From Muribaculaceae bacterium (GTDB lineage: Bacteria; Bacteroidota; Bacteroidia; Bacteroidales; Muribaculaceae): a stretch of DNA of 64,000 nucleotides. The stretch covers positions 57,850-121,849 of the forward strand of contig VSPG01000004.1 in assembly GCA_009775265.1 (NCBI GenBank), given 5' to 3'. Position numbers and translations under genes: made by a program. The notes beneath the pieces are model-generated. The model searched no databases and was not told the origin of the DNA. It worked only from the letters and a program-made list of their open reading frames with translations. Positions 56,855 through 64,000 of the stretch are shown one piece after another. Every line of letters begins with the position of its first letter. The first letter of the stretch is position 1.

Positions 56855-58294
56855 ATGAGGGTAACAACAGCCATTATAACCGCACTGGCCATCGGCCTGA
56901 CATCCTACGCACAGAACTCCCCCCTCTCTCTCGAGGAGTGCCGCTCCATGGCTCTTGTCAACAACAAGAACATGAAAGTGGCCGGGCAGAAAGTCAAGAC
57001 AGCCGGGTACCAGCGCAAAGAAGCTTTCGCGGCCTACCTGCCAGCCATCGACTTCGCCGGCGGCTACATGTACAACCAGCGCGACATCTCCATCTTCTCG
57101 TCGGACCAGATGCTGCCCACCAAGACATTCAACCCCAAGACCGGAAGCTACGAATTCAACCTCGTCACCAACCCCGCCACGGGTGAGCCTATAAAAGGTC
57201 CCGACGGACAATACGTGCCCGAAACCGTGGCTCTGATTCCGAAAGATGCCATGACCTATGACATCCACAACGTGTTTTTCGGAGCGGTGACACTCACGCA
57301 ACCGGTGTTCATGGGCGGCAAAATCGTGGCCATGAACAAGCTCACGCACTATGCAGAAGACCTCGCCGAAGCTCTGCGCGACAACGAGGCCGAGAACGTG
57401 ATTTACGCCGTCGACGCCGCTTACTGGCAGGTGGTGTCGCTGAAAGCCAAGCAGAGGCTGGCCACGAGCTACGTCAGCCTGCTCGACTCGCTCGACCGCA
57501 ACGTCGGCCTCATGCTCAAGGAAGGCGTGGCCACGCGGGCCGACAAGCTGAGCGTAGACGTAAAACTGAACGCCGCCCGTGTCGACCTCACCAAAGTGGA
57601 CAACGGACTCGTGCTTTCGCGCATGGCCCTGGCCCAGCTGTGCGGCATGCCGCTGGACTCCCCCATGCTTCTGGCCGACGAAAACATCGACGACATCGAC
57701 GACACGCCACTGCCCGCACGCAGCTACGACATGCAGCAGGTGTATGAGCAGCGTCCCGACCTGAAAGCGCTGCAGATGGGCATAAACATAGCAGGACAAC
57801 AGAAAAAGGTGGCAATGGCGTCGATGATGCCGAATCTTGCAGTAGTGGGCACCTACTCGTTCAGCAATCCAAACATGTTCGACGGCTTCTCCAAGAAATT
57901 CAAGGGCGCCTTCTCCGTCGGCGCCATGCTCACCATCCCCATATGGCACTGGGGCGGAAACTACAACAAGTACAAGGCCGCCGAAAGCGAGGAGACCGTC
58001 ATGAAACTGAAAATGCAGGACGCCCGCGAAATGGTGGACCTGCAGGTGCGGCAGGCCTCGTTCCGCACACAGGAAAGCGTCAAAACCTACAACATGACAC
58101 GCGTCAACCAGGAAAACGCCGACGAAAACCTGCGCACCGCCACTCTCGCCTTCAAGGAAGGCGTGGCCACGGCCGACAATGTGATGGAAGCGCAGACCGC
58201 ATGGCTCAAAGCCCACTCCGAACTCATCGACGCGCTCATCGACGTGCATCTCTGCGACACATATCTCTCCAAAGTGCTCGGCACACTCAATTGA
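56855..58294 (+). CDS. TolC-family outer membrane efflux protein
   Basis: 479 residues from the ATG at 56855, which gives a proper signal peptide (ending LTSYAQ); the longer frame starts upstream of the promoter. The mature part has two repeats of the outer membrane efflux protein family, with LSLEECRSMALVNNKNM at the start of repeat 1 and long alpha-helical segments. It forms the outer-membrane duct for the HlyD/ABC-2 system encoded immediately downstream (17 bp). Confidence 0.92.
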   Translation: MRVTTAIITALAIGLTSYAQNSPLSLEECRSMALVNNKNMKVAGQKVKTAGYQRKEAFAAYLPAIDFAGGYMYNQRDISIFSSDQMLPTKTFNPKTGSYEFNLVTNPATGEPIKGPDGQYVPETVALIPKDAMTYDIHNVFFGAVTLTQPVFMGGKIVAMNKLTHYAEDLAEALRDNEAENVIYAVDAAYWQVVSLKAKQRLATSYVSLLDSLDRNVGLMLKEGVATRADKLSVDVKLNAARVDLTKVDNGLVLSRMALAQLCGMPLDSPMLLADENIDDIDDTPLPARSYDMQQVYEQRPDLKALQMGINIAGQQKKVAMASMMPNLAVVGTYSFSNPNMFDGFSKKFKGAFSVGAMLTIPIWHWGGNYNKYKAAESEETVMKLKMQDAREMVDLQVRQASFRTQESVKTYNMTRVNQENADENLRTATLAFKEGVATADNVMEAQTAWLKAHSELIDALIDVHLCDTYLSKVLGTLN

Positions 58295-58310
58295 ATCATA
58301 AAATACCGTC

Positions 58311-59330
58311 ATGGCAACCGAAAATACAAACATCACCCCCGCACAGCAGCAGAAAGCCGAACGCTCGCTCATGCTCTCTGTGCTCGTCATCATCGCCGCA
58401 GTGGCCGCACTGGCCATAGTAGGCTTCTGTTTCATGAACAAACCCGCCGATCTTGTAGAAGGACAGGTGGAAGGCACCACGGTGCGCATCTCGGGCAAGC
58501 TCCCGGGGCGTGTGGTGGAATTTTTCGCACATGAAGGCGACACGGTGCACGCCGGCGACACTCTCGTGCGCATACACTCCGCCCTGTTCGAGGCCCAGCT
58601 CACACAGGCTCTCGCCATGCAGGACGTGGCACGCCAGCAGAACCGAAAAGTCGACAGCGGCACACGCAAACAGATAAAACAGAGCGCCTACGACCTGTGG
58701 CAGCAGGCCAAGGCAGCCGCCACCATCACCAAAAAGACCTACGACCGTCTCGAGCGTCTCTACTCCGAAGGCGTCATGAGCGAGCAGAAGCGCGACGAGG
58801 CCAAGGCAGCCTACGACGCCGCAGTGGCAGCCGAGCATGCGGCCAAGAGCCAATACGACCTCGCCGTGTCCGGCGCGCAGAGCGAAGACAAGGCTTCGGC
58901 AGCAGCCATGGTGGAAGCGGCCACCGGCGGAGTGGACCAGGTGAAAGCCGTCCTCGACGACGCATTCCTCACCTCGCCGTGCGACGGCATCGTCGACCAG
59001 GTGTATCCCGAGGTAGGAGAACTCGTATCGCTCGGAGCGCCCATCATGAGCGTGCTCAAAAACGACAACCGCCACGCGGTGTTCAATGTGCGCGAGGAAC
59101 TGCTCAACGACCTCACCATGGGCAAACGCATCCGGCTCATGATTCCCGCACTCGACAAAAAGGAAATCGAAGCCGAAATCTACTACATCCGCGACCTCGG
59201 CTCCTACGCCACGTGGCATGCCACCAAAAGCACCGGCACATGGGACAGCCGCACATTCGAAGTGAAGGCACGCCCCGTGGAAAAAGTGTCGGGACTACGT
59301 CCGGGCATGACCGTAATCTACACAAAATAA
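58311..59330 (+). CDS. HlyD-family membrane fusion protein
   Basis: 339 residues: a cytosolic N terminus, one membrane helix (~25-46), a lipoyl-like half motif (GRVVEFFAHEGDTVHAGDTLVRIHS), a helical hairpin (~95-190) and a beta-barrel domain with LTSPCDGIVDQVYPEVGELVSLGAPI. It links the inner-membrane permeases to TolC in the periplasm. It is flanked by TolC and two ABC-2 permeases in one operon. Confidence 0.92.
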   Translation: MATENTNITPAQQQKAERSLMLSVLVIIAAVAALAIVGFCFMNKPADLVEGQVEGTTVRISGKLPGRVVEFFAHEGDTVHAGDTLVRIHSALFEAQLTQALAMQDVARQQNRKVDSGTRKQIKQSAYDLWQQAKAAATITKKTYDRLERLYSEGVMSEQKRDEAKAAYDAAVAAEHAAKSQYDLAVSGAQSEDKASAAAMVEAATGGVDQVKAVLDDAFLTSPCDGIVDQVYPEVGELVSLGAPIMSVLKNDNRHAVFNVREELLNDLTMGKRIRLMIPALDKKEIEAEIYYIRDLGSYATWHATKSTGTWDSRTFEVKARPVEKVSGLRPGMTVIYTK

Positions 59331-59340
59331 TACTCCCGGT

Positions 59341-60501
59341 ATGTCGGCATTCACAGATTCCATAAGGCTCGGAGCGGCACAGCTGACGGCGCGGCGCATG
59401 TATGTCATCGCCATGGTGCTCGTGCCGCTGCTGACCACGGCATTCTTCCTCAGCCTCATGCATAGCGGGCTGCCGCTGCGCACGCCCGTAGGCATCGTCG
59501 ATAAGGACATATCGCCTTCGTCGCGCAGCGTCACACGCATGCTCAATGCCGAGGAGGTGCTCGACATCCGCTACCATTACGACTCTTTCGAGGAAGCCAT
59601 GGCGTCGGTGCGACGCGGCGAGAGCTTCGGTTTCTTCCTCATCCCCGAAAATTTCGAGCGCGACGCAGTGGCCGGCAAGAACCCGTCGCTGAGCCTGTTC
59701 ACCAACATGAGTTTCTTCGTGCCCGGCACGCTGTCGTTTAAAGGTTTCAAAACCGGCGCCGTGCTCACATCCGGAGGCCTCGCCCAGACCAAGCTCACCG
59801 CCATAGGCCTTACCGACCGCGCCACACAGGCTCTGCTGCAGCCCGTGGTTGTCGATTCGCATCCGATAGGCAACCCGTGGCTCAACTACAATTACTATCT
59901 GACCAATTCCTTCATGCCTGCATTGCTGCAGCTCATGATACTGCTCGTCACCATCTACAGCATCACCGTAGAGATAAAGCACGGAACATCCGTGCGGTGG
60001 ATTCAGACCGCCGGAGGCTCCGTCACACGCGCCCTTGCAGGAAAGCTCCTGCCGCAACTCGCCGTGTGGCTGCTCACAGGCATGGCCATGCTCGCCATGA
60101 TGTTCGGCTTCGGCCATTTTCCGCTCAATTGCAGCATATGGCTCATAGCCGGAGCCATGGCGCTGATGATTGTGGCCTCGCAGGCACTCGGCGTGTTCAT
60201 CGCCTGCGCCCTCCCCAACCCTCGCCTGGCCCTCAGCGTGGCGGCCCTGACGGGTATTCTGACATTCTCCGTAGCCGCTTTCTCCTATCCCGTGCCGAGC
60301 ATGTACGGCGCGATAGGCATATTCAGCTACATCCTGCCCGTCCGCTATTATTTCCTCATCTATGGCGCACAGGCCCTCAACGGCCTGCCGGTATACTATT
60401 CGCGATTCTATTTCGCGGCCCTGACAGCCTTCCCCTTTGTGTGCGGCTGCCTTGCATGGCGTCTCAAGCGTGCATGCCTCAAACCCGTGTACGTGCCCTA
60501 A
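59341..60501 (+). CDS. ABC-2 type permease (first)
   Basis: A 386-residue membrane protein with one N-terminal helix, a periplasmic domain of about 130 residues (VGIVDKDISPSSRSVTRMLNAEE), and five C-terminal helices including the YPVPSMYGAIGIFSYILPVRYY region. This is the YhiI/YbhR-style ABC-2 layout. No ATP-binding domain is fused. It lies 10 bp after the fusion protein gene. Confidence 0.9.
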   Translation: MSAFTDSIRLGAAQLTARRMYVIAMVLVPLLTTAFFLSLMHSGLPLRTPVGIVDKDISPSSRSVTRMLNAEEVLDIRYHYDSFEEAMASVRRGESFGFFLIPENFERDAVAGKNPSLSLFTNMSFFVPGTLSFKGFKTGAVLTSGGLAQTKLTAIGLTDRATQALLQPVVVDSHPIGNPWLNYNYYLTNSFMPALLQLMILLVTIYSITVEIKHGTSVRWIQTAGGSVTRALAGKLLPQLAVWLLTGMAMLAMMFGFGHFPLNCSIWLIAGAMALMIVASQALGVFIACALPNPRLALSVAALTGILTFSVAAFSYPVPSMYGAIGIFSYILPVRYYFLIYGAQALNGLPVYYSRFYFAALTAFPFVCGCLAWRLKRACLKPVYVP

Positions 60502-60513
60502 CAACCAACTGAA

Positions 60514-61689
60514 GTGAACCCCATCAAATCCATATCCACCGGTTTTTCCGACATCTGCCGGGTGTTCCGCACCGAGATGAACGCCATAGTGCACGACGTG
60601 GGCGCTCTGCTGTTCTTCGTTGTGCTGCCATTGTTCTACCCTATCGTGTACACGCTCATCTACAACCCGGAGGTCGTGGACAACCTGCCCGTGGCCGTCG
60701 TAGACAACTGCCGCAGCGCGGAATCCCGCAGGCTCGTGCGCATGATAGGCGCCACCCCCGAACTGGAGATTTACGACTACGTGCCCGACATGCAGGAGGC
60801 ACGACGCCTGTGGGCGGAACAGAAAGTGGTGGGCGTTGTCGAAATACCAGCCGACTATTCGCGCCGCATAGCCCTCGGCGAGCAGGCCCATGTGCAGTTT
60901 TTCTGCGACATGACCCTGCTGCTGCGCTACCGCGCGGCGCTCAACGCCCTGACATCGGTGCAGCTGGCGGCAGGAGCCGAAATCACACAGCACCGCATTG
61001 ACGCGACCGGACTGCTCGGCGGAGGCGTTTCCGCATCGCCAGTGGGAGTGGACACTTCCTTCCTCGGCGACACCCAGCAGGGATTCGCTTCGTTCATAAT
61101 TCCGGGCATCGTCATCCTCATTCTACAGCAGAGCATGGTACTTGGAATCTGCCTGCTGCGCGGCACCGAGGAAGAACGCCGCCGGCGAGGCATACCGGCG
61201 GCCGACAGCAGCATGTCTTCGTTCGCCACCGTCTTCGGCCGCGCCCTCACATACGTTTTCTTCTATTTCCCCGCCACCATATACACCCTGCATTTCGTGC
61301 CGGTATGGTTCCATCTGCCGCATCAGGGCGAGGCACTGCAATGGATTCTTTTCATTCTGCCATTCCTGTCGGCATCCGCCATGTTCGGGATGATGCTCAG
61401 CTACTGCCTGCGCCGGCGCGAAGATTGCTTCATCTACATCGTGTTCACGTCCGTAGTGTTCCTGTTCCTGTCCGGACTCACATGGCCGCGCTTCGCCATG
61501 CCCTCGTTCTGGTATGCGCTCGCCGACTGCATTCCTGCCACATGGGGAGTGGAAGGCTTCGTACGCATCAATTCCAATGCCGGCACACTCTACGAGCAGA
61601 GCGGCCCCTACATGTGGCTCTGGGCGCTCACCGGTGTCTACTTCGTCGCATCCATGATTCTTCAGAAGATAAGAAAAAAGACTGCCTGA
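60514..61689 (+). CDS. ABC-2 type permease (second)
   Basis: 391 residues from a GTG at 60514, 12 bp after the first permease; an ATG at codon 22 is an alternative but would cut conserved N-terminal sequence. It has the same layout as its neighbour: N-terminal helix, large external domain (VAVVDNCRSAESRRLVRMIGA) and a six-helix C-terminal part with FSLGLTWP-like FLSGLTWPRFAMPSFWY. The pair would form the heterodimeric membrane part of an exporter. The ATPase is missing from the locus. Confidence 0.9.
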   Translation: MNPIKSISTGFSDICRVFRTEMNAIVHDVGALLFFVVLPLFYPIVYTLIYNPEVVDNLPVAVVDNCRSAESRRLVRMIGATPELEIYDYVPDMQEARRLWAEQKVVGVVEIPADYSRRIALGEQAHVQFFCDMTLLLRYRAALNALTSVQLAAGAEITQHRIDATGLLGGGVSASPVGVDTSFLGDTQQGFASFIIPGIVILILQQSMVLGICLLRGTEEERRRRGIPAADSSMSSFATVFGRALTYVFFYFPATIYTLHFVPVWFHLPHQGEALQWILFILPFLSASAMFGMMLSYCLRRREDCFIYIVFTSVVFLFLSGLTWPRFAMPSFWYALADCIPATWGVEGFVRINSNAGTLYEQSGPYMWLWALTGVYFVASMILQKIRKKTA

Positions 61690-61739
61690 TGTAACGTTTG
61701 GCCGGCTCGTCCGTCTTATTTGTGAAACAGCACCGAAAG

Positions 61740-62225
61740 ATGACAGCCGACGAATCCACAACAGCCTTTCTAAGCCTGCGCATGCGTTTGCGCAACCTCG
61801 CATCGGGCATGCTGCGCTCGGAAACGGAAGCCGACGACGCGCTGCAGGAGCTTTTCGTCCGCACATGGCGCAATGCGCCCAGCCCCGTGCGGGAGGAAAC
61901 ACACTACCGCGCATTCATGTTCTCTTCGCTGCGGAATATCTGCATCGACACGTTGCGCCGGCGCAGCTTCACCGACGGCAATTCCGCACCCGACAGAGGA
62001 CACGACCCCATGAGGCAAGTGGAAGACCGCGACCTGATAGACAAAATCGGACAATTCATAGACAATGGCCTCCCGGACGCATCGCGCAAGGTGTTCGAAC
62101 TCTACGTGCACGAACAGCTTGACTACGCGGAAATAGCCGCGCGCCTCGGCATCAGCGTAGAGGCGGCACGCACGGCCATGAGCCGCGCCCGCAAAGCCAT
62201 AAGAGAACATACCCGACGATTATGA
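61740..62225 (+). CDS. ECF-type RNA polymerase sigma factor
   Basis: 161 residues from the ATG at 61740 (a TTG at 61698 is a longer alternative). Region 2 contains SETEADDALQELFVRTWRN and RAFMFSSLRNICIDTLRRR. Region 4 contains YAEIAARLGISVEAARTAMSRARKAI, the DNA-binding HTH. Its stop overlaps the next gene by 4 bp. It probably directs a small stress or envelope regulon; the target promoter cannot be read from this window. Confidence 0.92.
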   Translation: MTADESTTAFLSLRMRLRNLASGMLRSETEADDALQELFVRTWRNAPSPVREETHYRAFMFSSLRNICIDTLRRRSFTDGNSAPDRGHDPMRQVEDRDLIDKIGQFIDNGLPDASRKVFELYVHEQLDYAEIAARLGISVEAARTAMSRARKAIREHTRRL

Positions 62226-62707
62226 ACAACAATCTGACAACACAGGAACTTGAAGCACTGGCCCAGGCATGGTTCGACGGCCTTCTCACCCGCGAGGAGG
62301 AATCGGTTCTGAAGCGCGTGCTCAGCGACACCGCTCCGCACAGCCCGCTGCTTGACGAATGCCGCCTCGCCATGGGATTCGAGAGTGCCGCCCAGCACTG
62401 CCGTCAGCGCAGTCCACGCCGCCGCAGGATATGGATGCCGGCAGCAGCCTCGGCAGCGGTGGCCATAGGGCTGGGATTTGCAGCTACAATGCTGCCCCAG
62501 AACGAGCAGATAGAAGTATATATTGCCGGAAAACGCGTCGACGACCCGCACACCGCACGCGACATTGCCCTGCGCAACATGCATGCCACACTTGCAGAAA
62601 TGCAGCACAACATTGACGAGGCAATGCGCAGCAGCGAACAGTTCGAGGCCATGAAACGCAACTCGCAAGAACTCATAAACCAAGCCAATCAAAACCTACA
62701 GCTATGA
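62222..62707 (+). CDS. Putative anti-sigma factor, single-pass membrane protein
   Basis: 161 residues. The cytosolic N-terminal domain (~1-70) has ELEALAQAWFDGLLTREEE, typical of anti-sigma start regions. One membrane helix spans ~71-91, and a periplasmic tail has a predicted coiled coil (ATLAEMQHNIDEAMRSSEQF). Translationally coupled to the ECF sigma gene and to the next gene (4-bp overlaps on both sides). A role in holding the sigma factor is inferred from context; no ZAS motif (HxxxCxxC) is present. Confidence 0.7.
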   Translation: MNNNLTTQELEALAQAWFDGLLTREEESVLKRVLSDTAPHSPLLDECRLAMGFESAAQHCRQRSPRRRRIWMPAAASAAVAIGLGFAATMLPQNEQIEVYIAGKRVDDPHTARDIALRNMHATLAEMQHNIDEAMRSSEQFEAMKRNSQELINQANQNLQL

Positions 62708-63192
62708 AACGCCTTATTTCCATCCTGCTTGCCACCATGTGCATGACAGTGTGCTGCCTTGCCGCCGGAAGCGGCCTGGCATGCGAACAATTTTTCGGCG
62801 ACGAATACAGAATCCTCAAAAACGTCGACATCACCATTGTCAACGACAACAACAACCACTACCACTCCATAAGCGTGAAAGGAGACCGGGCTCTCGTCAA
62901 AAAAATACGGAAAGCCGTGGAGACTGACCGCAAAAAAGCGTACAATTCAGTGGAGAGCTACAGAAACGGCCGATGCAGCCTCTTTCTCAACATCCTTTTA
63001 GGCAACAAGTTGTGGAATATAGGATTCGAAGAAAAAAGCGGCGGGCACAGCTGCACCATGTACCTTCAGACAAACGGCACGAAGCGGAATTCGTCGGTCG
63101 TTAAAAGCAAAAAAAACGGCAAGAGCAAAAGCTACAGCACAAGTACGAGCACAAGCGACGGCACAACCACCACCATCATAACAATTGAATAA
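62704..63192 (+). CDS. Exported protein of unknown function in the ECF sigma operon
   Basis: 162 residues with a signal peptide (cut near GSGLA) and a short globular domain, ending in a low-complexity Ser/Thr/Lys tail (KKNGKSKSYSTSTSTSDG followed by four Thr). It overlaps the preceding membrane protein gene by 4 bp and is followed by a terminator. I do not firmly recognise the family; proteins of this kind occur in Bacteroidales ECF operons. It might be a sensor ligand or target of the sigma system. Confidence 0.7.
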   Translation: MKRLISILLATMCMTVCCLAAGSGLACEQFFGDEYRILKNVDITIVNDNNNHYHSISVKGDRALVKKIRKAVETDRKKAYNSVESYRNGRCSLFLNILLGNKLWNIGFEEKSGGHSCTMYLQTNGTKRNSSVVKSKKNGKSKSYSTSTSTSDGTTTTIITIE

Positions 63193-63212
63193 TTAAAAAT
63201 ACTAAATTTTCA

Positions 63213-63241
63213 CGCGCTGTTTTGCGACAGCGCGTTTTTTT
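63213..63241 (+). terminator. Terminator of the ECF sigma operon
   Basis: A perfect 8-bp stem CGCGCTGT / ACAGCGCG with loop TTTGCG, followed by seven T. The loop contains the -33 box of the next promoter. Confidence 0.93.
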
Positions 63242-63253
63242 GTGTAGATTTGC
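63221..63253 (+). promoter_or_regulatory. Promoter of the Trp-rich secreted protein gene, nested in a terminator
   Basis: TTTG at 63221-63224 lies in the terminator loop; 20 bp later TAGATTTGC at 63245-63253. Spacing is ideal. About 100 nt of untranslated leader would follow. Confidence 0.7.
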
Positions 63254-63361
63254 GGGGAATAGCATCCGTTAGGTTCGGAACTTTTTAAACTTTTCGGCGC
63301 GTAAAGTGTCTAAATAGTTAAAACTTCTCTCTTTCAACAACAAACACACATTGCAACAGCT

Positions 63362-64000
63362 ATGAAAATGAGTCGTTACATCCCCTTGGTTCTCGGAATG
63401 GCCGCGCTGGCGCTCCCGGCTGCCGCGCAGGACTATGAGGACGACATCTACTATAACCCAAAGGCCAAGAAGGCTGCCCCCGCGAAAAAACAAAGCGCAG
63501 GCAGCTACATCACAGGCGCAGGCGCCGCCGCCGACTATCCCGCCGCCGACACATACACCCCTGCAGCGGGAGCAGGGCTGCAGATGAGTGTCGATGAATA
63601 CAACCGGCACACATCCGGCAGCACCGCGGCCGACAGCAGCGCCATGGCAGCAGCCGGCGATGCCGATTTCGCCTACACGCGACGCATCGAGCGCTTCCAC
63701 AACCCCGACATCATCGCCGAAACCGGCGACGACGAACTGGCAGAATACTACTACGCTACCGAGCAGCCCACTGTAATCAACGTCAACGTCATAGACGTCG
63801 ACCCGTGGGACTGGTGGGGGCCATCGTGGAACTGGCGCTATAACTCCTGGTACTCTCCCTACTGGCGTCCCTACTACGGCTACGGCTGGAACTGGGGTCC
63901 GTCATGGAGCTGGGGCTGGGGCGGCTGGTACGATCCCTATTGGGGATGGGCCGGCGCATGGGGCCCGTCGTGGGGCTGGGGACCCTCGTGGGGTCCTTCC
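63362..64000 (+). CDS. Secreted protein with Trp/Gly/Tyr-rich low-complexity region (3' end outside window)
   Basis: The frame is open from the ATG at 63362 to the right edge (213 codons, no stop). A signal peptide (MKMSRYIPLVLGMAALALPAAAQ) is followed by an Ala/Asp/Tyr-rich region. From about residue 150 there is a remarkable stretch where Trp, Tyr, Gly, Pro and Ser dominate (repeats such as WNWGPSWSWGWGGW and WGPSWGWGPSWG). Proteins with similar aromatic low-complexity tails occur in Bacteroidales, but I know of no established function. It could be a surface adhesive or a matrix component (speculation). It follows the ECF sigma operon and has its own promoter. Confidence 0.8.
   Translation, partial: MKMSRYIPLVLGMAALALPAAAQDYEDDIYYNPKAKKAAPAKKQSAGSYITGAGAAADYPAADTYTPAAGAGLQMSVDEYNRHTSGSTAADSSAMAAAGDADFAYTRRIERFHNPDIIAETGDDELAEYYYATEQPTVINVNVIDVDPWDWWGPSWNWRYNSWYSPYWRPYYGYGWNWGPSWSWGWGGWYDPYWGWAGAWGPSWGWGPSWGPS

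Noticed and set aside
56762..60993. Two >600-aa minus-strand ORFs opposite the export operon
   Set aside because: Cys/His/Gly-rich shadows of the TolC, HlyD and permease genes; no promoter or motifs.

Overview
The window is a contiguous piece of a Bacteroidales chromosome. Bacteroidetes-type promoters (TTTG, about 20 bp, then TAnnTTTGC) recur throughout. There are two SusC/SusD pairs, a hybrid two-component regulator, many Cys-anchored lipoproteins, and almost no Shine-Dalgarno sequences. The fairly high GC and strong C-ending codon preference would suit Muribaculaceae or a relative, but that placement is inference. I see no tRNA, rRNA, insertion sequence, phage or CRISPR array.

Layout. Positions 1-5160 are housekeeping: the end of a phosphoethanolamine-transferase-like gene, acpP-fabF, pncB (minus) and a DUF389 membrane protein. 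Positions 5209-6898 (minus) hold kdgK-eda, the last two steps of hexuronate catabolism. Positions 7144-13881 (plus) are an arabinose operon: aldose 1-epimerase, SGLT symporter, araD, araA and an araB-like kinase, closed by a clear terminator. Positions 14028-17770 hold a small membrane ORF, a split ThrE-type exporter, a LysR regulator and an NhaC-type antiporter.

Positions 17920-37226 (minus) are one long collinear run, read from high to low coordinates: GH115, GH35/DUF5597, SGNH acetylesterase, GPH symporter, GH10, GH43, GH67, xylB, xylA, a strong intergenic terminator, then uxuA, uxuB (SDR type), uxaC and a hexuronate MFS transporter. Divergent from it lies the hybrid two-component sensor/regulator (37427-41416, plus). 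It is followed by a GH43 lipoprotein and the canonical xylan uptake cluster xusA-xusB-xusC-xusD-xusE-xyn10C (43457-56613), ended by a terminator. Together these genes encode surface attack, import and periplasmic trimming of glucuronoarabinoxylan, and also the cytosolic routes for all three products: xylose (xylA, xylB), arabinose (araA, araB, araD) and glucuronate (uxaC, uxuB, uxuA, kdgK, eda).

Positions 56855-61689 are a TolC/HlyD/two-ABC-2-permease export operon with no ATPase gene. They are followed by an ECF sigma factor operon with two poorly characterised partners. The right edge is the start of a secreted protein with an extremely Trp/Gly/Tyr-rich region.

The most interesting observation is a 30-bp element, ATGTTAC-N16-GTWACGT. 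It occurs upstream of three xylan promoters (GH115, GH35 and the GH43/xus operon), each time exactly 31 bp before the -7 hexamer. This looks like the operator of the xylan regulator. A degenerate fourth copy precedes the arabinose operon.
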